From Isoperla grammatica (lineage: Eukaryota > Arthropoda > Insecta > Plecoptera > Perlodidae), in assembly GCA_945910005.1 (NCBI GenBank), contig OX246743.1:10832587-10896586 (forward strand): 64,000 bases of DNA. The letters run 5' to 3'. Of the stretch, positions 49,501 through 58,826 are shown piece after piece (position 1 is the first letter of the stretch; each line of letters starts with the position of its first letter). The notes beneath the pieces were generated by a model that saw nothing but the letters and a program-made list of their open reading frames with translations, did not search any database and was not told the origin of the DNA. Both the position numbers and the translations under genes were made by a program.

Positions 49501-49848
49501 AAATGATGAGTTTTCTCGGTCAACCGCTAAACCGCCATTTCCGCTAAACCGTGGTGCAAGATTAAATACGGGAACGGTGTTTTCGAACGTGCTAAACGCG
49601 GTTTAAAGTGAACAATGTCAACGTACGGGGACGCGGTGACGTACAAACAGGACTAAAAATGTACATGTATTAAACTTGTTTTTAACAGTACAATACTTTT
49701 TTTGAAATTATAATTCAACAATTAAAGTACATTTAAAATGTAAATTCTCTTCAGACATTATCAAACTGTGACAAAATGGGACAATAATTTAGATACATAA
49801 TTCTTATTATATTTTATATTTATATGTGACTAAAATTAAACACATTTT
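46591..49848. other. No recognisable gene; several C-runs
   Basis: C-runs lie at 47348-47360, 47430-47441 and 48457-48469. Frames up to 93 codons (49325-49606) are composition artefacts of C-rich sequence or chance. Confidence 0.4.
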
Positions 49849-50153
49849 GGGTTATTCCGCCACGTCGGTCACACTCACGCGTAAACGCACAGGAACGCGT
49901 CAACGCGTCGCGTAAGTGATTACACTCACGCGTAAACGTGCAGAAACGCGTCAACGCGTCAACGCGTCGCGTAAGTGATTACACTCACGCGTTAACGCGC
50001 AGGAACGCGTCAACGCATCGCGTAAGTGATTACACTCACGCGTAAACGCGCAGGAACGCGTCAACGCGTCGCGTAAGTGATTACACTCACGCGTAAACGC
50101 ACAGGAACGCGTCAACGCGTCGCGTGAGTGTGACCGACGTGGCGGAATAACCC
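49849..50153. mobile_element. Inverted-repeat element with a 51-bp tandem array inside
   Basis: The left terminal repeat starts GGGTTATTCCGCCACGTCGG (49849-49881) and has a perfect 33-bp inverse copy at 50121-50153. Weaker pairing continues outside (AAACACA on both sides). Between them lie five units of 51 bp, one of them 59 bp with an extra GTCAACGC, starting ACACTCACGCGT at 49871, 49922, 49981, 50032 and 50083. Units are dense in ACGCGT and CpG. No target duplication or coding sequence is visible, so the superfamily is open. Confidence 0.85.
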
Positions 50154-51040
50154 GATCTGTGTTTAGATTAACATTAACCCGGGCCACGAAAACCTGCGTA
50201 TTTTAATGTATATATAATTATAATTCATATTTTGTAGACTAATTCACTGTTCAACAAACAACTTATAACACATTCTCCTGTATCGCGAGGTAGCAATTGT
50301 AGAAAAGTTTCTCCCTACTGGGGATCGAACCGGATCAAACAACTTTTAAACCCAGGGAAAAATTAAATTCCAATTACTATATCTCCTAATTATCCATCAA
50401 ACTGGATATATATAATTAAACATTATCATATTTTAGTACTTTCAACGTAAATGTATATTTCAGTAACTCATTGTAAAGTCGTTGAAAAATAATAGTTCTG
50501 AACTTGTACTCAGGTTTCAAGCTTTGTAGACAGGATTTAATGCCATAGACATTTTAGTGGACACGAACTGGGACTCAACCCCAGATGACCGGTTCCATCA
50601 TCCGGAGCCCTTTGACACTTAAGCCACCAGGGCTACAAAACCAACTATTGCTGGAACGCTCTCCTGGGCTGGGCCCGTTAGAGCAGATGATGAAGGAGTA
50701 CAGAATTAAAAATGCATAAGCCCGAGGGCTGGGATGATAATAAGAATTAGTGTGGGGATGAATGGGGGTAGAACCTGCTACAACGGAGTCAGTGCGAAAA
50801 CGAGAAGAAAACTGAATTAGTGCTCAGTAGAAGCGAGGGGGTCCGTCGCAGTCTAGGGCTGAACCATCCAGGGCCCAGGGCCCTTACTATAGACTGTGAT
50901 GGATCACGGCACCCGCCTCTTCTTTGCTGTTAGGGGAAGACGATTTGAGAGACCTTTGGGAGCCCTCATAAGACGAGCAGATGGTCGCTTAGGTCGCTTA
51001 GGCACCCTTCTTGGATGGACGGGTATTCGCTTGGGTATTC
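50154..51040. other. LINE 3' flank and a tRNA-like fragment
   Basis: Sequence just below 51041 is the probable 3' untranslated part of the minus-strand LINE; I could not place its end or a poly(A) tail. At about 50563-50645 the minus strand reads GGTGGCTTAAGTG and later GGGTTGAGTCCC, spaced like A and B boxes, so it may be a degraded SINE head. Confidence 0.35.
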
Positions 51041-52243
51041 TCACAGGGCGAGGCGAGCCCTCGGGGTACCCGTGCTGGAGATTGGGCGTCGAAACCTGTC
51101 AAGGGGTTTTGGCGTAAATAGAAGTTGTTGATGGACTGCGAGATGAGGGTGAGTTACCAGGGCACTGTAGAAGCGTCTGGCTCGACATGCGATAAGTTCA
51201 GATACGAGAGGCGTTCCAAGGGCTGTGTGGAGGGTGGCCACTCTGGTGAACTTCGGAAGCCGGAGTATAGTCTGGAAAGCCATGTTTTGAAAACGCTGCA
51301 GTTTCAGCGTGTGGGTTTTGGCCGCACCCCCCCATACGGGAGAAGCGTACAGAAGGGCGGGGCGTATTATCGTCGTGTAGATACGCAGGCGATCTCCGGC
51401 CGAGATGGACTCTGATCGCAGGAGAGAGTGAAGCACAAAGAGCTTCCGGCGGGCTCTCTCCAGGACGTGGGCAATGTGGGGTCCCCGTGTAAGGCGCTTG
51501 TCCATCACAGCCCCCAGGTAGCGATTTGTAGATGACCAAGCGATGGGTCTGCCAGAAATGGTTAGATGAGGGCGTGGATCACCTCGTCTCGTGGAAAAGA
51601 GATTTGCAGAAGTTTTGTCAGCGTTCAATGAGAGGCGCCACTTATTGTACCAAGGATGGACAACGTCCAAGCCCGATTGTTGTTTGTGAACGGCGAGTGC
51701 AGCCGATGAGGAAGAGGCCGCCACCGCATCGTCGTCGGCGAACAGGTGAATCTCGACGCCTGGGGGCATGGTTGGCATGTCTGAAGTGAAGATATTAAAA
51801 AGGGTTGTGCTCAGTATCGACCCTTGAGGCACACCTGCTCTGATGGGTTTTGAGGCAGAACAAGAGCCTAGCCAGGTAGCTACAAAGGTACGGTGTGATA
51901 AAAAGGATCTGAGCATGTGAACCATGTGATCCGGGTACCCGAAACGGAACAGCTTAAATAGCAGCCCAGCGTGCCAGACTGAGTCAAAGGCCCGGGCAAC
52001 GTCGAGAAAAGCAGTGGCTGTCACCTGACCACTGGTGAACCCGTCGGTAATGTGGTTTGTAAGTCGGAGGAGCTGGTGTTCCGTGGACGTATGTCGGACG
52101 AAGCCGAATAGGTAGTGAGGAATGATGAGGTGATTTGTGACTACTTTCTGAATACAAGACAAAAGGAAACTCTCCGGGATTTTAGCAAAGATTTTGAGCA
52201 GGTTGATGGGCCTGTAACTGGCCGGATCAGTGGGGGGTTTACT
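51041..52243 (-). pseudogene. ORF2 C-terminal part: reverse transcriptase core
   Basis: This frame carries most of the reverse transcriptase, which copies LINE RNA at the nicked target. The open frame extends to 52297, but its first ~18 residues are out-of-frame reading. From PASYRPI (about residue 25) the motifs follow in order: FLDVARAFD (98-106) with the first catalytic Asp, GVPQGS (155-160), FADD (186-189) with the catalytic Asp pair, NADKT (225-229) and YLGAVMD (260-266). The residue after FADD is Asp where Thr or Ser is usual. About 400 uninterrupted codons end in TGA at 51041. No RNase H motif is visible after the thumb region. This is the best-preserved coding stretch in the window. 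Confidence 0.93.
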
Positions 52244-52664
52244 TGAGGATAGAAATAATTTTTGCGTGCTTCCACTGAGTCGGAAAGTAGGACGCACGTA
52301 AACACGCGGAATAGATGTGACGGAGAACCGCTACGGCGGAGCCAGGAAGATTGAGGATTAGTGCTGGCGTGATTGCGTCTGGACCAGGGGCTTTTCTCAG
52401 CTTTATTTTTAATAAAGCTGTCTTTAATTCTTGAGGCGATATGTCGTCCTCCGATGAGGGGACCACAGGAACAACGCCAATGAATAGGGTTTCCACATGA
52501 CTATCCAAATCGGGATCTCCTGGTACGGTTGGATTGGGAATGAAGCACATCTCGAGGTGCCTGGAGATAGCTTCGGCCTTGTCTTGACTGCTGAGAGCCC
52601 AACTAAGTGGAGTCATAAACGGAGGGTTTGGGGCGCTTGACTTCTGCAGCGTCTTCGCCATCCC
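52239..52664 (-). pseudogene. ORF2 middle part: linker and start of reverse transcriptase
   Basis: This is in the same frame as the endonuclease part, directly after its nonsense codon, so it belongs to the same ancestral protein. The segment is 140 codons from MAKTLQ. KLRKAPGPDAITP near residues 87-99 is the conserved entry motif of LINE reverse transcriptases. It runs to WKHAKIISILK, after which the expected PASYRPI motif lies in another frame, so a frameshift sits near 52243. It has no start signal of its own and is not a separate gene. Confidence 0.88.
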
Positions 52665-53765
52665 CTAAATGGAGTTGTCGGAATAGGTAAGCGTGGAGAG
52701 TTTTGCCTCCCACTGTAGTTGTCGATGGTGCGCAATGTCCCGCTTCAGTGCTCCTGCCAGGCGATTGTATGTGACAAGGGTGTCAGGTGTACGGAATGCC
52801 TGCCAGGTCCTCCTCGCTTTGTTCTTGGCCCTTACGCAAGTGACGAGAGCTGGGGGGAGTGCAAGATGACTGGTGTGTCGTGGACAGGTTCTTGGTATTG
52901 CGGCGCCTGCTGCTTGACGAATCAGAGCAGACAAGAAGGAGATCGTTATGTCAATACTCTCTTGCAAATCCGGAATCGTGAGTGGTTGCGCCTCGAGTCG
53001 GTAGTGGATATGTGTACGGAAGCGCTGCCAGTCGGCGTGGTGGTATGAAAAGGTTGGGGTGGGTTTGGAATGAGAAAGTGAATTACCTAGTAGAATGAGA
53101 ATGTGGTCATGGTCGGAAGTGAGGGCCTGCACTGTAGAAATGTCGAACAATTGACGGTAATTACGCAGTATAGCAATATCCAGGACGTCCGGCGGTGTGG
53201 TTGGGAGAAAGTGGTGATAGGTAGGTTCAACTGGGCCCACAACGGTCAGGTGGAGATCGGTGGTGGTGACGTAGTTGAGGAGAGAATCTCCTCTCGCATT
53301 AGAAACCGCTGAGTTCCATAGAAGATGCTTAGCGTTCAGATCACCAGCCAGCACTGTTGGGGTACTTGAATGAGCGAAGAGGAGGTCCATGTCGGTCTTG
53401 CTGAAGGCTGCTTTAGGTGGAGAGTACGCTGATATACAACAGAAGATGCCGTGGCAAGTAGTGAACACTGCAATTGTGGCCTCTATCGTAGTTAGCGGAG
53501 GAGTGACCTCATGGGCGACTATGGCCGTGGAGCGCGTAAGGATGGCCGTGCCTCCACCACGCACTCGACGAGAGGGGGATTGTCGGTCGGAACGGAAACT
53601 ATGGCTCCCCGGAATGGCCCAGCGGTCAGACGGAAGAAGATGAGTTTCGTTAATAAGGACAATATCGATGTTGAGTGACTGGACCAGGTGGAGAAGTTCA
53701 GGGGTCTTTGTTCGGATAGCACCTTTGGCGTTCCAGGCTATGATGCGAGCTTGAAATCTAGCCAT
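52665..53765 (-). pseudogene. ORF2 N-terminal part: apurinic-type endonuclease
   Basis: The ATG at 53763-53765 opens 366 codons. Residues 1-225 form an exonuclease-endonuclease-phosphatase fold that nicks target DNA to prime reverse transcription. All expected motifs are present: WNAKG with Asn12, NETH with Glu40, GGTAIL at 71-76, SAYSPP with Tyr114, GDLNAKH with Asp142 and Asn144, LDIAI with Asp196, and SDHD with His219. The remainder is the linker common in this clade. The start overlaps the ORF1 stop by eight bases. TAG at 52665-52667 ends it, but the same frame continues at once in the next piece; a single change from a Trp codon could explain the stop. The endonuclease part itself looks uninterrupted. 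Confidence 0.9.
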
Positions 53766-54841
53766 TTTGGGGGGTGGAGATTAGTTTGCGGAGGAGCGCT
53801 GCAAGTGCAGCAACCATCGGGTCCTGTGAATAGCCCAATAGGGCTTCAGCAATGTATCCGATAACGATTGGTATAGGAGTTTTTTCGTTCACGTAGTCGT
53901 GTTGGGATTGAGTGGGGGGTTCAGGCGTTGCCTTGCGTTTACGCAAAGGGGGAGGCTGAGGGGGCTGGGCGTAGAGCGGAATGAATTGCTGGCACGACGG
54001 ATGTTGGTATGGATCTGGTGGGGTATACGCTGTAGACGGGGCCATGTGGGTGACGAGGGGTTGCGCTTGGGCGACTTGTGCGTAGGTCGAGAGCGGCGGG
54101 AAGGCAGTCGACCAGGGAGTAGGCGGTAGGTTGCGTACAGTGGGGGATGAGAGTGGTTGGGGTACCACACCACCTGTTTCTGGTTGCGACGTTTATCAGC
54201 GGATACCACGGCGTTTGACTTGGGCTCACAGGCTTGAAGGTAGGCTGGACAACGTCTGTACGAGGCGGGATGATTCTGGCTGCAGTTTACACACCTAGCA
54301 GGGGTATCCGGAGTCTTTAAACAATCCTTGGAGCGATGGTGCTTAGCGCATTTGAAGCAAGTTGGTGGGAGGTTGCAAAATACTGAAGAATGGCAAAACT
54401 GCTGGCAGTTGTAATACTGGCGGGGGCCAGACTGGCCACGGTATTTCTCGATGCTGATGTTGTGGTAACACAAGGATTTTATGGTGTGCACCGGCGTTCC
54501 AGGTGCATAGATATTAGTCGGGACGACGAAGAGGGGCATGGGCCGGCGTTCATCGGGCGAATGCCCTCGGCTCATCAACTGGCGGACGTCTTGGACTCTC
54601 ACGCCTTGGTTGGTGAGGTCGGCTAGGATATCGTCCGTTGGAACGGTTGAAGAGAGACCTCGTAGAACAACCTTGTGCTGCCGGACCTCCTCTGTTGGAT
54701 AGGTATGGAACATAAGATCGTTGGTGATGAGGTAGGTCTGAATCTCGTCGTACGTTTGTCAAGTTGTTGGCTTAAGACGGAAGGCTTCACCGGCGCCAGC
54801 GATGGTAAAGTGGCCGTTGGTGGCTCTGCAAATGAGCGTCA
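53758..54841 (-). pseudogene. ORF1 central and C-terminal part: PRE_C2HC-type region and three zinc knuckles
   Basis: A 274-codon frame (53889-54713) holds a region like the PRE_C2HC domain of Jockey-type Gag (VVLRGL...DILADL), followed by three knuckles. The second (CFKCAKHHRSKDC) and third (CVNC...H...C) are complete. In the first, the leading Cys is Tyr (YYNCQQFCHSSVFC), so its zinc site is probably dead. Upstream, in the same frame, TGA interrupts at 54759-54761. Downstream, the true C-terminus moves to another frame near 54170, where YAQVAQ and a Pro-rich tail lead to a hydrophobic end and TAG at 53758. The protein would bind LINE RNA; as it stands it cannot be made intact. Confidence 0.82.
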
Positions 54842-55363
54842 CTACCTCGGTGTAGGTGCGTTTCCATACATCATGATGGGTGGAGGTTTTTTAGTGGTGT
54901 TCGGGGCCACTGGTGGAGCCTGGGATCCAGGGATCTGGCTGCTCGGAGGCGGGCCAGTGGTACGAGGGCTGTTAACAACGGTGTAAACAGAGCTAACTGG
55001 AGAGAGTGATCGGGGTGAGTAGCGGGCGGATGATGCACTGTGCTCAGAATCGGAGGTCAGAGCAGACCAGGAATCGGACGGAGACATGGAGTGCACACGA
55101 GATCTCTTTTTCCTCGGTGGCGACAGCTTTGGCGAGCCGGGCAGTAGTAGAGTGTCCATGGGCGTAGTGATGACGTCGTCAGAGGTCTGGTCGGGTGAGA
55201 GATTCTTTGAATCTTGGGGTCCAGAAGATGCAGTCGAACGGAGCGCGTCAAATCGATTGGTTTTAATAAGAGGAGGCGGGTGATCGGTCAGAGTAGTCTT
55301 GGAGGTGCTTGGTTGGCATTCGTCCTCAGACTGAGCTAGTCGAGAGCTGAATGACGCCTTCAC
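54842..55363 (-). pseudogene. ORF1 N-terminal part of the LINE
   Basis: This frame covers the N-terminal part of ORF1, a gag-like nucleic-acid-binding protein that packages the LINE RNA. It is rich in Ser, Pro and Thr with a basic RKKRSR patch, consistent with a disordered N-terminal region. The first listed codon is GTG (55361-55363); I found no in-frame ATG just upstream, so the start is lost, or the element is slightly 5'-truncated or mutated. It ends in TAG at 54842, but the protein evidently continues in the next frame, where TEVVTL-like sequence follows at once. This indicates a one-base frameshift. The assignment depends on its position directly upstream of the zinc-knuckle part. Confidence 0.7.
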
Positions 55364-56866
55364 AAAGTGTTTCTTTCTGGCATAAGTACCTAAATTAATG
55401 TATTAAGGTTCTCACTGAACAATTCACCCGACCAACCATTATAGTGAAATCCAATACTGAATGAAACCGCTGAAAATTAATTGAATTCAGTCTAGGGTTA
55501 CAATTTTATAGGGCAATCTCCCGCCTCATGTCACGATGAAAATAGACGTAAACTGATATAAACGAATCACTTTGCTAGATATTCACCCTCCCTTACTCCC
55601 CCCATTCTAAATTTAAACACATTCTTGCTGGTTCTGAAATTATAGACGACCGTTTTATAATTGAACGCAATAAACAGCTGTTCTCGAATGGTAATACAGT
55701 ATTTGGACAAGGTTGACTGTAGATAAATATGTTAATTTATAACACATTCCATCTTAAATATTACCTTAACTACACGGAAGAAATTTGTTCCTCCAATCAA
55801 AATAAAATGTTGTGTACACATGTTAAATTTTACCTTTAAATATATAAACTAGCAGTTATTCCAATTATGGTCTGCTGAGCTGCTCTACCGTTTGGCATTC
55901 CTTCCTGCCTTTAAGCGAGACCAAATGGCAGAGCTCCTCACACTTCCATATGTTTCATGAAACTCTTTCATAACCTTATTTCTACATTTACTCTTGCGAG
56001 TGCATTATCATCTCACTCATCTTTTCTATAGATACTTCCCTTTATTGTTATTAGTTTGTATTTATTTCTATTGATTACTTATTAATTTAAATATAAATAA
56101 TATTTTTTTATGTTGAAAATACAAATGAATTTTAAAGAGGCTAATAAATCTTCATCTCCATCTACATCTAGTGTTACATTGCTCGTGTAATGCAGCTCGT
56201 TCCATTCTGTAACATTCTCATTCTTAAATATCAAGACATAAGTCTCAAAATCCCACCATCGTTTAAGAACTACCAGCCTTCCACTCTTAGCTGTGTTTTT
56301 AGTCTTCGGAGTTAGTTACGCCATCCACCAACATATTTATGTGTAAACTTCCCGTTGTAAAACGAAAAGATTGCATTTCATTGCCCCCTGCTGGTTTCAT
56401 CGTCAGTCGATCTCCTGCTTCGTTCCGATTAAACCAAGGGTCTCATCTTCCCCGTTGACTGGAGTGAAACCAGATTAGGGAAAATGACCGATTTTCCGTT
56501 CACCCCCCTCCTCGTGTGCCCGCACCGCACTTCCCCCTTCCCCCACCCCCCTCCCGCGTCTTACACTCCAGCGCTTCCATGCGGCGGCGCTCGGAAACAT
56601 TAGACGCGGGTAAATCACGCTTTGCGGGTTGCGCGGACAAAGAGTGAATGACTAACAGATCTCAAACTACCCCATTTATAAGTAAACCCTTTGCCATGTC
56701 CTTTACATTCACTCCAAGCAAAGACTTGTTTCATTAGTTATAGAAATTAGTGATAGAAATTAGAAACCATTATTTTGATTAGGGGATTATAATATAAATG
56801 TTTGGTAGAGACAGCTGCTGTGCGCATGTGTTGGTTTAAAGTCGACATTATCGTTGTGACAGTGTC
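55364..56866. other. LINE 5' flank and AT-rich DNA, no gene
   Basis: The first tens of bases may be the LINE 5' untranslated region; its boundary is not visible. The rest shows only short frames. Confidence 0.4.
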
Positions 56867-56964
56867 CTACTGTGCGTGTCCCACTGTGCGTGTCCTACTG
56901 TGCGTGTCCCACTGTGCGTGTCCTACTGTGCGTGTCTCACTGTGCGTGTCCTACTGTGCGTGTC
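56867..56964. repeat. Short tandem repeat, 14-bp unit, 7 copies
   Basis: CTACTGTGCGTGTC alternates with CCACTGTGCGTGTC, so a 28-bp higher-order period is superimposed. The sixth unit has TC in place of CC at the start. Confidence 0.95.
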
Positions 56965-57749
56965 ACGAGGGTGTAATTCAAACAATTGTTTCTAATACTA
57001 AGTTTTTTTAATTTAAATTAGCGTATCTCTTCACCCACTCAGCAATGTTAATTCAAGCTAAACTGTTTAAGTTATACAGTCTAATACAGAGAGGTTAGCC
57101 ACCATGTATAGTGTTTTATCATTTTAAGTATAAAACATAACATAGCTAGCTATAGAGTTTAATTGAAATTGTTATGACGGGCATTCGGACATATTTCAGT
57201 AATTAATAGTTACACGAATCAGATATAAAACGTTAAATAATCTTAGTTTTCGTTCACTACACGTGTACATGCTCCATTATTCTACACAATACGTTGCATG
57301 TGTTTCTAAAAACACCGCGCAAAGATTTGTAGACCACTTTATTAAACATATTGTATTAGTATATTAAATCTCTCTTCTCGAACTTGCACACAACGTGGGG
57401 GCGTTTTTCTATGTGAGTAATCTGTTTAATCCAGAACGGACCGATCTTTCGTCCTACAGACCCAACCTTTTATCTCTCAATGTAAAGGATAAACAAGCAT
57501 TGGGGTTGAGTCAACCGAACTGTTTCCCTGAGGGCCGATCGGTCTTCCATGACGGGGGGGGGGGGGGGTAAGACGTTGAGGAAATGAAGTAGCGGTGATG
57601 GTGAAGAAGGGGGGGGGAGAGGGTAGACGCTCAAATGAGTAGAGAATCCTTTATTAACCCAATCTACTATAACGTTGTTGGAGATGTTGTAAGCAATACT
57701 AATCTGGCCGTTTCTAAGCTAATCGCGTTGGAATGTTAAGAGAGTATTT

Positions 57750-57750
<1 letters not shown>
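56965..57750. other. No recognisable gene; G15 run
   Basis: G15 lies at 57554-57568 and a shorter run near 57610. AT-rich otherwise. Confidence 0.4.

Positions 57751-57785
<35 letters not shown>
57751..57785. repeat. (GA)n microsatellite
   Basis: About 17 dinucleotide units with one interruption. Confidence 0.95.
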
Positions 57786-58069
57786 TGTATTCAAGATGGC
57801 ATTGGGGTCTGTTCGTTTTCTTGTCGTTCGTAGATAATAACACCTGGTTGTTGTTTCTTGGACTGATAAACTTACCCAGACAGGCGAATGATCTTTTTTA
57901 GACAATTTTGTTATGTGTTTTCACACAAAAAAGGTATATTTGACACTCTTTAAGGCGTAGCAGTTGCTTGAAAAGCATTGTAAGTTTAAAAAATACGATT
58001 GTAAATTTGTGATGAAGGGGATTTGTACTATGAATAAAATTGTTGGTTATAGTCGCGAACCTAAAACAG

Positions 58070-58071
<2 letters not shown>

Positions 58072-58124
<53 letters not shown>

Positions 58125-58125
58125 A
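58072..58125. repeat. (GA)n microsatellite, second tract
   Basis: About 26 dinucleotide units with a GGGA interruption, roughly 290 bp from the first tract. Reading frames across it are artefacts. A CRE palindrome follows at 58168. Confidence 0.95.
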
Positions 58126-58411
58126 GGGCATCTTACAAGTCGGCTTGGAATTGATAAAGTTTTCCAATGACGTCATGGCCGAAAGAATTGCCGTCCGAAA
58201 AACAAAGGCGTAGACTTGATTCTTCATAGGATCGACCGTTGCATTCAGATAGGGCTGATTTAGTGTGGTTTAGATTCTAGGGCGCGATCACCGGCAACAG
58301 CGCCCCCGTCCTAAGGTGGCAAATGTCAGAGTTAATCTTTTCCACCAATCGCTGCGTGTGTGGGAAATCTTACCCGGGAGAGAAAATTTACAATTTATTA
58401 TCCTTCTTTCT

Positions 58412-58560
58412 AAATCAGTTCTACAACCGTTCTAGGTTTGAATCCTGGCTTTAGAATGGAAGTAATGCGTCATTTTCCATCTACATAATCACCTACTAGT
58501 CGTTTCGATCAGCATACTTGACAATATACAGCCCAAGTACCATTATTTTTATTGATTGAT
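58412..58560 (+). mobile_element. SINE family 1, degraded copy
   Basis: It has GGTTTGAATCCTGGCTTTAG (B-box region), GGAAGTAATGCGTCATTTTC, ATCACCTACTAGTCG and CAGCCCAAGTACCATTATT. The order matches the copy at 46412-46590 with many changes. Confidence 0.55.
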
Positions 58561-58589
58561 TATTTTTTCTTTTACGACGTACCCGGCAA

Positions 58590-58826
58590 CGATGTTCATA
58601 TGACGTTTGGGGGTGCTGGAGGAAAAGAAGAAGTTGGAGGTTAAGGGGAGGTATAAGGAAAAGGGACGAGGATTTGGACTGCCTTTCACCTGGTTTCTCC
58701 ATGTCGACCTGTCCGGCTAGGGTGGTCCTACCAAAAGCATACGCTTCCACCAGCATGGCTCCATCTCAGGATCAACAAAGCACACAATCCTGCCCACCAC
58801 GATACGGTAGTAGTTCTGGGGCAGAA
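58590..58826 (-). repeat. Composite dispersed repeat, copy 2
   Basis: It shares GGACTGCCTTTCACCTGG, TCCGGCTAGGGTGG, AAGCATACGCTTCC and CCACCACGATACGGTAG with 33511-33745 and 61830-62055. It abuts the SINE at 58412-58560, which is in the opposite orientation. Confidence 0.65.

Larger units (their letters stand above)
51041..55363 (-). mobile_element. Jockey-clade LINE, nearly full length but inactivated
   Basis: On the minus strand the order is ORF1 (gag-like with PRE_C2HC-type region and zinc knuckles), then ORF2 (apurinic endonuclease, then reverse transcriptase). ORF1 stop and ORF2 start overlap in ATGGCTAG (53758-53765), as often seen in two-ORF LINEs. Together the ORF2 pieces span about 900 codons, the usual length for the clade, with no RNase H region seen after the reverse transcriptase. 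Disruptions: frameshift near 54842, TGA at 54759-54761, frameshift near 54170, TAG at 52665-52667, frameshift near 52243. The listed limits are those of the coding region; untranslated parts lie outside. Confidence 0.92.

Noticed and set aside
50896..54986. Several plus-strand open frames of 70-109 codons within the LINE
   Set aside because: They are antisense shadows of the minus-strand reverse transcriptase, endonuclease and gag-like frames.
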